The position numbers were made by a program, and so were the translations under genes. Positions 10,808-20,405 of a stretch of 64,000 nt of DNA are shown one piece after another (positions within the stretch are counted from its first letter, which is position 1; every line of letters starts with the position of its first letter). The DNA is taken from contig NC_087111.1 of assembly GCF_963855985.1 (NCBI RefSeq), forward strand, positions 1,245,001 through 1,309,000. The letters are read 5' to 3'. This stretch comes from Ostrinia nubilalis (taxonomy: Eukaryota > Arthropoda > Insecta > Lepidoptera > Crambidae). The notes under the pieces are model-generated. The model was given only the letters and a program-made list of their open reading frames with translations, did no database searches and had not been told where the DNA came from.

Positions 10808-11873
10808 GTGCTTATGTGAATTATAATTTATAAGATTTTAATAGACGATGATTCTCATTTTGAGTGAATATGAAAATACAATAAAAGTAGGCATGTTAAT
10901 ATAGTTTTAGTTACTGGTCAATGCTAAACTCGTCGAAAGGTGATACATTACTAAATAGTTACTTTAACAATGTATTTTTACCTAGCTTAGAAATAAGACA
11001 AAACTTGGGATATATTCTCAAGTATTCTATGAAAAAGCGTAGTTATATACATGCTATCAGCCATATTTCACGGTATTCGTGTAAATAGCGCCTGAAATAT
11101 ATTTTTGTAACAAATAAATTACGTTTAGTGAATTAAGTACATGATGTACTTATTTATTTTATAATATTGTGTAAATAAAACAAACGAAATAAATATTAAA
11201 TGGTAATAAAATGTATTAACTATGTTTTAGTATTTTTGTGTACCTAATTTTGATTTACGTTAAAAAACGTACATAACTACTGAAAATACCCTCAAATAAA
11301 CCAAAAAAACAAGAATATTAAGGCCGTATTTTTATTGAATGAAACAAATGAACATTGGATAAAAACACAATAAAAAAACACCGCCTTCCAATTTCGTAAG
11401 CAATGTGAATGGTGGGTAGGTTTACAAACTGGCATAAACAATACAAACCAATATAAACCATTTCCTCACCCTTTGTATCATTTACGGTACGGATTTACTT
11501 AATCGCCTCTAAGTGGGCCCTCAAGGGTCGAGAGACACAGATCACGAGCCTGTGAGTTGGGATGATGGAATTGAAATGAAATATGTAGCTAGATGTAGGT
11601 AAGCTATGTTCTTGAGAATCTTATAATTTAAAGCAGTTCAAATATACTGTTTGGTTAAAAGGAGAAACTGACTGACAGACATATCATTTTTTTTTATTTT
11701 TTTTTTATTTTTTTTTATTGAGAAAACCAACAGCGTATTTATACAATTTTACCATACATAAATTTAACATACAATATGGCCAATAACAGGTTTCCCTTAA
11801 ATTATTACCAATAGTACTAGTAAAGGTTGGAATGCTACCAATACCTATCCACACAAGTTCACACAACACTAAT
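10808..11873. other. AT-rich, nothing recognised
   Basis: No gene seen. It includes T-rich runs around 11686-11720. Confidence 0.4.
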
Positions 11874-12205
11874 CAACGCACAGCTTAAACGGCTAAACGT
11901 AGGCACTTGAAATTTGGAAAGGACGTAGCTTAGGTACTATAGAGGCATAGCTGGGCACCGTTAATCAAATTAGAGGCATAGCTGGGCACCGTTAATCAAA
12001 TAGTTAACTTCGTTAATCGTTAAACCGTTAATAAAAAAATTAACTTCGTTAAACGTTAAAACGTTACATTTCACAAGATTTAACGCAAGTTAACGTTAAT
12101 CGTTAATCCGTTAACACATGATAATAAAACGAAAAAAATAACTGTATGCAAGGGTCAAATAATTTCAAAAGCTTGTATCGCGCATGGAATTTATTCCTCT
12201 TTTTT

Positions 12206-12651
12206 AGGGTTCCGTAGCCAAATGGCAAAAAACGGAACCCTTATAGATTCGTCATGTCTGTTTGTCCGTCTGTCCGTCCGTATGTCACAGCCATTTTTTT
12301 CCGAAACTATAAGAGCTATACTCGAGGTTTCTAAATTTTTTTTTTCTAAACCGAATAGTTTGCGTGACAGACGCTTCCAAAGTGGAAAAAAGTTGGTACA
12401 CCCCCCCCCCCCCTCTAACTTCTAAAATAAGAAAATGAAAAATCTAAAAAAACATATTATTATGATGTACATTACTATAAAAACTACCTACCAACGAAAA
12501 TTGTTTTGAACGAGATCTAGTAAGTAGTTTTTTTAATACCTCGTAAATCGATTTAATACAAATAACTTAAATTAAAAAAATAATAATTTCATAAATCAAT
12601 GGTACGGAACCCTTTGTGCGTGAGTTCGACACGCACTTGGCCGGTTTTTTT
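12206..12651 (+). repeat. Dispersed repeat (GGTTCCGTA ... CACTTGGCCGG)
   Basis: Starts AGGGTTCCGTAGCCAAATGG and ends ACGCACTTGGCCGGTTTTTT, a very common moth repeat with an inner CTGTCCGTCTG stretch. It is inserted in the middle of a near-palindrome (12122-12185 and 12656-12720) belonging to the surrounding hAT-like element. Confidence 0.65.
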
Positions 12652-12937
12652 GTTTGCGCTACAAGCTTTCGAAATTATTTGAACCTTGCATTAGTACAAT
12701 TATTTTTTTCGTTTTAGTACAACTGCATTTCAGAATAAAAGCTTGTTTTTAAAAAAGTTTTTTAATTATTATAATTTTATTTTACACTTTTTAGTAGTAT
12801 CTCAATCTTAGAGCCTTGGTTCAATTAGGGCAAGTGACCCGGTTGTGGCCACCGACCCCTTTGTGGCCATTTAGAACTTCAAATCGTTATAACTAAGGCA
12901 AAGACTAATATATTACTCTATGGTTTACGGGAATAAA

Positions 12938-13058
12938 AATCTATACTTATAATAAATCTGTAGAGAGGTCAATTCTGTACATGAAATATATTTTCAAAAT
13001 AACTATCAGGGGGTGATAAGTGATCGATACTGATGTCAAAAATGCAATCAGTAAAATT

Positions 13059-13111
<53 letters not shown>

Positions 13112-13888
13112 ATGTTCCTTATAGAAACAAAAACTACTCGACAGATTTTAACGAAACTTGGTGCAATTATTCTTCATACTCCTGGGCAGGTTATAGGATA
13201 CTTAGGAATTCCCACGGGAACGGGCATTAGCGGGAAAATCCTTTTGTATGAAAAATCTAAACCGCTTAAGTTAGACGCTTGAAATTTGGCAAGCAGATAC
13301 CTTAGTAAATTTAAAGCTTAGTTACAACAGGATATTGCAAAATTTTCACGGGAATGGGAGTTAGCGGGAAACAACATTTGTATGAAAAAATCTAAACCGC
13401 GTAAGTTAGACGCTTAAAATTTGGCATGCAGGTACCTTAGTAAACTTAAAGCTTAGTTGCAACAGGATATTGCAAAATTCCTACGGGAACTGGAATTAGC
13501 GGGAAATTCCTTTTGTATGGCTGACTCACTGACATACCCACGCACAGCCTAAACGGCTAAACGTAGGCACTTGAAATTTATAAGGGACGTAGCTTAGGTA
13601 CCGTAGAGGTGCACTAAGAAAGGAATTCCCGAAATTCCCACAGGAACAGGAATTACCGGGAAAATCCTTTTGTATGAAAATCTAAACCGCTTAAGTTAGA
13701 CGCTTGAAATTTGGCATGCAGGTACCTTAGTAAACTTAAAGCTTAGTTACAACAGGATATTGCGAAATTCCAACGGGAACGGGAGTTAGCGGGAAAAAAC
13801 ATTTGTATGAAAAAATCTAAACCGCGTAAGATAGATGAAGGGGGTAAAACGGGATCCACGCGTACGAAGTCGCGGGCGGCCGCTAGTA
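12938..13888 (+). repeat. Module repeat, inner forward copy
   Basis: About five modules starting near 13212, 13352, 13480, 13636 and 13769, with (TGTC)n before them and the GCGGCCGCTAG end. It lies inside the pogo-like element. Confidence 0.7.
13061..13112 (+). repeat. (TGTC)n microsatellite
   Basis: About 13 perfect TGTC units, part of the repeat above. It gives a false Ser/Val/Cys/Leu-rich open frame. Confidence 0.9.
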
Positions 13889-14329
13889 TCTAATATTAGC
13901 AACACTGATAGCGTTAACAGCTTTGATGTGTCAAGCTTCACTTCAATCCAACAAGTCATTATTTTTTGAGAAGCGTTAATTGTTTTAAGTCTTAGCAAAA
14001 AGGCTAAGGCGAGCGGGTGAGTAAAAAATCATTATTTTCTAAATCCTTCTTATTTTTTTAAATGTTTATGTTAATCCTTAATAAAGAATACACTGTCTAA
14101 GTGGTACTAATGATATTTTATCGCTATTTGTTTATTAAGGGGTTTATGAGAGGTGGCCACTAATGGAGCCAGAATAAATGAATTTTCCCATCTTTGGCCA
14201 CATGAATGGCCAAAAGTGGTGCACGAAGAACCCCACTTTTGGCCATTTAGTTTTTATCGTGATTTTTCAATTTAATTACTTAGCTATTTTGATATAAGTA
14301 ATCGATTCATTTTCAGAGTTACGATTATA

Positions 14330-14395
14330 ATGCCTCCATCGACACCAAATACTAAAAAAATCGGTGTTGTGAAAAGAAAATTGTTCCAGTACTAA
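14330..14395 (+). pseudogene. Truncated transposase start (pogo-like candidate)
   Basis: A 21-codon frame MPPSTPNTKKIGVVKRKLF ends in TAA just before the TTAA into which the piggyBac-like element is inserted. A basic Pro/Thr start of this type fits a DNA-binding transposase. It is too short to identify. Confidence 0.25.
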
Positions 14396-14421
14396 CCGCA
14401 TAAACTTATACTATAGGTTAA

Positions 14422-15347
14422 CCCTTAAGTAACATCCTTATTTTTGGTTACACTTAGAACACTCTGGGGTAAAAAAATTACCCCAAACGGAAATTGAAAA
14501 ATTTTAAGTAAATATTTAAAATCAATTTAATTTGTGATTTACAGTGTATTAATGGACTCACTAAATTATACTATTGTTTTAAAAGAATGTCTATCAAGCG
14601 TAAAGAAACATCTTAAATCAATCATAACAAAATACAAAGATTTTTTCATTGGCAACTAATAGTCTCCACAATGGTCTTCTAGAAAAATCTTGGAAAGTTA
14701 TTGTGGGAACCAAAAACTTACACTAATCGGACATTGAATAGATGTTTTATACATAATATTTTAAACACAAAATGAAATAAAACGAAAATTTCTGGCTTTA
14801 TAATAAAGCAAAATATATTTTTTTTTATAGAATTATGAAAATATTTTTTTTTATTTATTTCAATTCCTAATTATTTTTTTCAAAACACATCAGACACGCT
14901 GAATTATTACATAATTATCACTTTTGGGCTCTATTTCTGTGACGAATTTATGAACGCTGTGTTCTGAGGGGATGTCTTCAAAGTTCGAAAAGTATCATGC
15001 AAATCTAGCTCTATTTATTTCTCTGCATTCTCGAGACAACGTGCTACTTAATCGTCATATACATTTTTACTCATTTTGTTTAAATATTGTAAAAAACCTA
15101 TTAAATAAGATGTTAGGTGATGATAAATTAAAGCATGCGTGACTAACACCCTGGGGTAATTTTCCACCCCACCTACTTGTACAAGCCAAACAGATGATTT
15201 TTTTCACATCCCGCGACTACGAGCTTAAAGCGCACACACTGCATTGAGAATAAACAAAACGACATTGCACTAGCTTAGGTAGAAAAAAAGACATGTCAAT
15301 TTTTATGCGCCTGGGGTAAAAAATTACCCCACGGTGTTACTTAAGGG
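14422..15347. mobile_element. piggyBac-like non-autonomous element
   Basis: Ends CCCTTAAGTAACATCC and inverted CCCTTAAGTAACACCG, flanked on both sides by TTAA (14418-14421, 15348-15351), the piggyBac target. The inner motif CTGGGGTAA...TTACCCCA occurs once near the left end and twice near the right (about 14463, 15149 and 15310). Length is 926 bp, with no transposase. Confidence 0.8.
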
Positions 15348-15388
15348 TTAATGTTGATTTCAATTCAAGCTGAGATATTATATTTCAT

Positions 15389-16130
15389 ACTAGCGGCCGC
15401 CTACGACTTCGTACGCGTGGATCCCGTTTTACCCCCTTCATCTATCTTACGCGGTTTAGATTTTTTCGTACAAATGTTTTTTCTCGCTAACTCCCGTTCC
15501 CGTGGGAATTTTGCAATATCCTGTTGTAACTAAGTTTTAAGTTTACTAAGGTACCTGCATGCAAAATTTCAAGCGTCTAACTTAAGCGGTTTAGATTTTT
15601 CATACAAAAGGATTTTCCCGCTAATTCCCGTTCCCGTGGGAATTTCGGGAATTCCTTGTAACTAAGCTCTAAGTTTACTAAGGTACTTACATACCAAATT
15701 TCAAGCGTCTAACATAAGCAGTTTAGATTTTTCATACAAAAGGATTTTCCCAAAAATTCCCGTTCCCGTGGGAATTTCGGGAATTCCTTGTTGTAACTAA
15801 GCTTCAAGTTTACTAAGGTACCTACATACCAAATTTCAAGCGTCTAACTTAAGCAGTTTAGATTTTTCATACAAAAGGATTTTCCCGCTAATTCCCGTTC
15901 CCGTGGGAATTTCGGGAATTCCTTGTTGTAACTAAGCTTTAAGTTTACTAAGGTACCTACATGCCAAATTTCAAGCGTCTAACTTAAGCAGTTTAGATTT
16001 TTCATACAAAAGGATTTTCCCGCTAATTCCTGTTCCCGTGGGAATTCCTAAGTATACTAAAACCTGCCCAGGAGTATTAAAAATAATTGTACCAAGTTTC
16101 GTTAAAATCCGTCGAGTAGTTTTTGTTTTT
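15389..16130 (-). repeat. Module repeat, inner inverted copy
   Basis: Begins with the inverted ACTAGCGGCCGCC end and carries about five modules with CCCGTTCCCGTGGGAATTTC. Together with 12938-13888 it forms a large imperfect inverted repeat in the pogo-like element. Confidence 0.7.
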
Positions 16131-16406
16131 TTTTGATGAATTTTGATGGCCAGAACTGGCACATGACTGTGGCCAGAAATGGGGTAAAGCTGGCCAAAAA
16201 TGGCACAAATTCCCATTTCTTTTTCTTTTCTACAGGATTATTTTTCCATTGAATCATTATGAAAAAAAATGTATCCTTAGGCTAGATCTAAATATATTTA
16301 ATCACTTTTTACAAGAAATAAGTCCGTGATAACAAAAACTGTAAAATGATATAGCCTCAAAGTCTAAAAAATTCTTAAAATGGCCAAAACCGGGTCACCT
16401 GCCCTA

Positions 16407-16890
16407 CAATTTGGTGCTAAATTGACCAAAGTGCTCGAAAAGACAAATCTAGCAAATTCAAACTCGATAAGTTTCCACCGTTTCGTATAGGAATTCCTAT
16501 GACCACCTCCTAACTCCATCATCAGGACCCTGGACATCATCTAGTACTAAAGTGCTCGAAAAGACAAATCCAACGAACCCAAATTCGATGCGATGCCGCC
16601 GTTTCATTTAGGAGTTCCTATGGCCACCTCATGACTCCATCATCAGACCAGCTCAATGGTACCATAACATTGCATTGTCATCGTACTTACATAAGTATAC
16701 CAAATTACAGCTCAATCGGTTGAGGAAAACTGGTCTTAAATTCAGTTGCAAGAGTTGTCCCACACATACCCTACTAACAAGACTAAGTGTCGTTAGTGAT
16801 CTGGTTACAAAAACTGTTGTTTTGGGTTCTGGAAGCCCGAAAGTACTTGTCAGAACGCGTTTTTCTAGCGTTTTTCAGCGTGCTTTTGGT
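16407..16890 (+). repeat. Dispersed repeat with internal duplication
   Basis: AGTGCTCGAAAAGACAAATC occurs twice (about 16431 and 16550), each followed by a similar block ending in ACTCCATCATCAG. Then comes a body with AGCTCAATCGGTTGAGGAAA. I know this block from other moth sequences as a dispersed repeat. Confidence 0.5.
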
Positions 16891-17168
16891 AAATAGTAGG
16901 TACTGGATTAACGGATTAACGGACTTAATAGGATAATTTAACGGAAGTTAACGAGTCCGTTAACATTTTTTAAAGTTAACTTAAAAGTTAATCCGTTAAT
17001 AGAAATGTTAACTTCGTTAATTAACGATTAACGGATTAACGAGTTAATGCCCAGCTATGTATAGAGGTGCACTAAGCAAAGAATTCCCGAAATTCTCACG
17101 GGAACGGGAATTAGCGGGAAAATCCTTTTGTATGAAAAATCTAAACCGCTTAAGTTAGACGCTTGAAA

Positions 17169-17801
17169 GGACATCATCCATTTTGGTCCAAAATCAAAAG
17201 TGCCGGCCAAAAAATAAAAGTGCTGTATTCTGATAGAATACGTCCGCCTTAGCATTTATTACTATGGCACCAAAGCTGTAGCACCACTGTGCATCGTAGT
17301 ATTTGAGCTCTAAAAATATATGAAACGACTGACTTTGATCTCAAATACTACGATGCACAGTGGTGCTACAGCTTTGGTGTCATAGTAAAAAATGCTAAGG
17401 CGGACGTATTCTGTCAGAATACAGCACTTTTTTTTTTTTGGCCGACATTTTTGATTTTGAACAAAAAATGTATGAATCGTCGATGAATTTTAGATCTCAA
17501 ATACTCGACGCATAGTGGTGCTACAGCTTTGGTGTCATAGTAACAAATACTAAGGCGGACGTATTCTGTCAGAATACAGCACTTTTATTTTTATTGGCCG
17601 ACATTTTTGATTTTGAACAAAAAATGTATGAATCGTCGATGAATTTTAGATCTCAAATACTCGACACACAGTGGTGCTACAGCTTTGGTGCCATAGTAAC
17701 AAATGCTAAGGCGGACGTATTCTGTCAGAATACAGCACTTTTTTTTGTTGGCCGGCACTTTTGATTTTGGACCAAAAATATATGAAACGTGGATGATGTC
17801 C
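17169..17801. mobile_element. Spy-like DNA element without target duplication
   Basis: Ends GGACATCATCCATTTTGGTC and inverted GGACATCATCCACG. One left unit is inverted against three tandem right units of about 155 bp (CAGTGGTGCTACAGC at about 17360, 17515 and 17671). The empty site is known from sister modules (GCTTGAAATTTGGCAAG). The element lies exactly between GAAA and TTTG with no base duplicated. Spy transposons are described as inserting between AAA and TTT without duplication. A second copy starts at 63802. Confidence 0.65.
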
Positions 17802-18002
17802 TTTGGCAAGCAGATACGTTAGTACACTTAAAGCTTAGTTACAACAGGATATTGCAAAATTCCCACGGGAACGGGAGTTAGCGGGTAAAAACATTTGTAT
17901 GAAAAAATCTAAACCGCGTAAGATAGATGAAGGGGGTAAAACGGCATCCACGCGTACGAAGTCTTGGGCGGCCGCTAGTTAATTTTATAATTTGATTATT
18001 AG

Positions 18003-18074
18003 AAGCCTCTGGTGGGAGTTGAACACAGGTTCTCGGTTTTTGGGCAACTGCTTTCACTTCTGAGCTATGGAAGC
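18003..18074 (-). mobile_element. tRNA-like SINE head, degenerate
   Basis: On the - strand TAGCTCAGAAG fits an A box and TGTTCAACTCC a weak B box, spaced as in a tRNA. The acceptor arms do not pair and introduced mismatches are many, so it is not called as a tRNA gene. Confidence 0.4.
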
Positions 18075-18225
18075 ATTGGGTAAACTGGCCGAGTTGACTA
18101 AGGTAGTCATTTCTCGTCTGTTTTTATTCATTTCGTTTCATTAGAAATCCTAATAACAACAATTTTACGGACGACGTTACATCAACCTAAACACTGGCAG
18201 CTTATGTAGTTTTTCAATAGGTAAT

Positions 18226-18468
18226 CATCATCATCATCTCAGCCATAGAATGTCCACTGCTGAACATAGGCCACCCCCTCAGATCATAGAATCTATGATC
18301 TGAGGCCTCCCCCAATGCTTACCATGTTGCCCGGTTGGTAGCGGGCTGCGTCCAGCGCCAAGGACTATGCTCGGTGTTTCTTTACGAGATCGAATCTGAA
18401 ATGAGGAGATCCGTAAACGAACTAAAGTCGCTGACATAGCCCGACGGATTAGCAAGCTGAAGTGGTAA
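18226..18468 (-). repeat. RTE-type LINE end with 5' inversion
   Basis: 18226-18358 is the 3' end with tail, on the - strand. 18363-18468 is a more upstream part of the same ORF in the opposite orientation. A perfect 13-bp-arm hairpin (18277-18305, loop AAT) with flanking bases repeated is inserted in the 3' part. Confidence 0.7.
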
Positions 18469-18479
18469 TAGGTACTAAC

Positions 18480-19061
18480 TATATTGCAAAAAAGACATGT
18501 ACCTACCTCATGGTGATAGTTGAGTATTCAGATGTGATTTTGAATGGTACAAACTCTGTGTAGTTTGAGCTCGTGATCATTTTGTTTATTCAAATATCTA
18601 AGCAACTATTTTAGCTAGTGTCCGTGAAATTAACATAGTTTGGTGCGGAACCCTTTCTCGGGATTTGCATGTGAAGACCCTAGAGATATCATGTCCACCG
18701 TCACATTTGATAGCATTGGGTTTCCTTGAGGATATTATAAGAAATTCAGTCGAAAGAAATATTTTTGCAGGACTAGATTTAAAATCAGTACCACCGTGTT
18801 ACAAGGGTATCTAAATAAGAAAGATCGCGCAAGCACAATAGTTATTAAGTTACACGCTTGTTGGACACGGTTTTCAAAACGGGCGTGTAATTTTTATTTA
18901 TTAACTACTAAGGGGGTAAGTAAATAAAGATTGTGCAAGCAAACTGAACAAATTACCTATCCTTAGACCTAATAACGTTAGTAGATATTTCGGTATTATT
19001 ACTTTATCAAATTAAAATTACAAACCAAAATGATTTTATGAAATTATGTGGTCTAAAAATT
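18480..19061. other. No gene recognised
   Basis: AT-rich, no coding frame or known repeat seen. Confidence 0.4.
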
Positions 19062-19580
19062 ACAATTGAAGCATTGGGAGCAACAAGGGCGTTTGGTACC
19101 GAAAGTCCGTTTTGATGTTATTATATCAAAACATGCACTGTACCATCTAGTTAAACATCCCAAAAACTCGTTTCGATCAGCCGCTCCCTGATGGCGTGAG
19201 AATAATTTATGTCACAAGTGGCGCTACGCCCTTGTTGCACACAGTAACAAAAGTGCATTTAAATTCGACCTGTATGCATTTTTTAAAAACTTATTAATGT
19301 AAAAAATGACTGAAGACTAATTTCAAGTCTTCCAGTGACTTGGCCCCCTTTTAGATTGGTCCACGGACCAAGTCGCCAGACTGAATTTTCAATTATTTAT
19401 TCCTCCGGCAAATGGACTCACTTTAAGATTCTAGAGTAGATTTGTGTTGATTTCGTGTTTAATTTATTAACAAAAATATTGAAGGTTCACCTTTTTAGCT
19501 CTGGAAACTGCGGCAACCAGTTTAAAAAAGAAGAAAATATTATAATAATACACTGACACTGAAGATTTGTTGTCCTAGAC

Positions 19581-19660
19581 AACAACACACACATACACTT
19601 ACACTTATATACATTACACTTACACATACCTACACATACACTTACACACACACACACACG
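19581..19660. repeat. CA-rich simple sequence
   Basis: ACACACAC and TACACTTACAC runs. The Cys/Val-rich frame read from the other strand is a by-product. Confidence 0.8.
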
Positions 19661-19935
19661 CTTATACAACAAGCAACACTCACAGTTCTCTGTCGTCTTA
19701 TTATCTACTTTATATTTCTTTTGTTAAATTCACATATCTTTTCACAGTAATGTTTAAACTTAGAAAATTGTAAGAATTCTTATACCCATATCGCGAGCCG
19801 AACCACTGACCCTTCAAAGCTCAGGTTTTTCCTATTTTGAAGGTCAGGGGAACAACAAATTTGCTTAAACACGAAGTTGTTAATTAACGTGATTAAGATT
19901 TTAAGCTGTATTAGTGTTATGGTTTGGAAATAAAC

Positions 19936-19936
<1 letters not shown>

Positions 19937-19973
<37 letters not shown>
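19937..19973. repeat. (ATT)n microsatellite
   Basis: About twelve perfect units. Confidence 0.9.
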
Positions 19974-20405
19974 TAAAAAATTAAATTCAGCAACTTGGTC
20001 CGTGGACCTAGCTAAAAGTGAGCCAAATGAGTGGTTGAAACTGGTCCTGACCTTACAGGCAGGCCTGGAGGATCAGGCTGGACCTTCCAGGCCAGTTGCA
20101 GCTGATTCTGAAGATTCCCTTCAGTGTAGTGAATATTTTGATAAATCTGATTAAAACACGAATGTTGGAAAAAATATTAAGAAAGTTGAATAGATAAGGC
20201 ATAATTTTTGGAGGGCTTTGTTTAATTATTTTCTTTTTCCTATTTCCTTTTTGTTCTCTCTTTGCTGTATTTCCCTTGAAGTGTAATATAAATGTTCTTA
20301 TGTAAACCGGCAGGTCAGTGCAGAAAATATTCACTTTTTTTGTATTATTATTTATATTATTTTTATTTTATATATTTAGCTAATTATTATTTTATATTTT
20401 TTCAT

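Larger units (their letters stand above)
12828..16404. mobile_element. pogo-like (Tc1/mariner) element, gutted
   Basis: Ends GGGCAAGTGACCCGGTTGTG and inverted GGGCAGGTGACCCGGTTTTG, with TA on both sides (12826-12827, 16405-16406). The motif TGGCCA recurs near both ends as subterminal repeats. The interior is largely replaced by two oppositely oriented copies of the module repeat and a piggyBac-like element. Only a 21-codon start of a possible transposase frame is left. Confidence 0.7.
11946..17059. mobile_element. hAT-like element with nested insertions
   Basis: Ends read CATAGCTGGGCACCGTTAAT on the left and inverted CATAGCTGGGCATTAACTCG on the right, followed by (GTTAA)-rich subterminal arms (to about 12115 and from about 16898). 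It is flanked by the perfect 8-bp repeat TATAGAGG (11938-11945, 17060-17067), and the host repeat continues in register across it. A 30-bp piece of the left end is tandemly duplicated (11940-11999). No hAT transposase is left. Most of its length is other transposons. Confidence 0.75.
11874..17980 (+). repeat. Dispersed tandem-module repeat (outermost layer of a nest)
   Basis: Flanks 11874-11945 and 17060-17980 belong to one copy of a repeat made of modules of about 140 bp (GGGAACGGGAATTAGCGGGA then AAATCCTTTTGTATGAAAAA) ending in GATCCACGCGTACGAAGTC and GCGGCCGCTAGT. The copy is split by a 5.1 kb hAT-like element and again by a Spy-like element. Other copies lie at 12938-13888 (+), 15389-16130 (-) and 45685-45834 (+, short). 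Confidence 0.75.
19328..20035. repeat. Foldback with about 70-bp arms
   Basis: ACTTGGTCCGTGGACC with flanking sequence occurs in both orientations (19328-19400 and 19965-20035). The loop contains CA-rich sequence (19581-19660) and (ATT)n (19937-19973). Confidence 0.45.

Noticed and set aside
13850..13888. GGATCC, ACGCGT and GCGGCCGC in a row look like a cloning-vector polylinker.
   Set aside because: The same string occurs in four diverged copies (13850, 15390 inverted, 17940, 45798) as the natural end of a dispersed repeat.
13200..13890. Regularly spaced repeats might suggest a CRISPR-like array.
   Set aside because: Units are contiguous, imperfect and about 140 bp long, in a eukaryotic transposon nest. 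No short direct repeats with unique spacers and no cas genes.
19487..19672. Cys/Val-rich small protein on the - strand.
   Set aside because: Translation of a CA-rich simple repeat.
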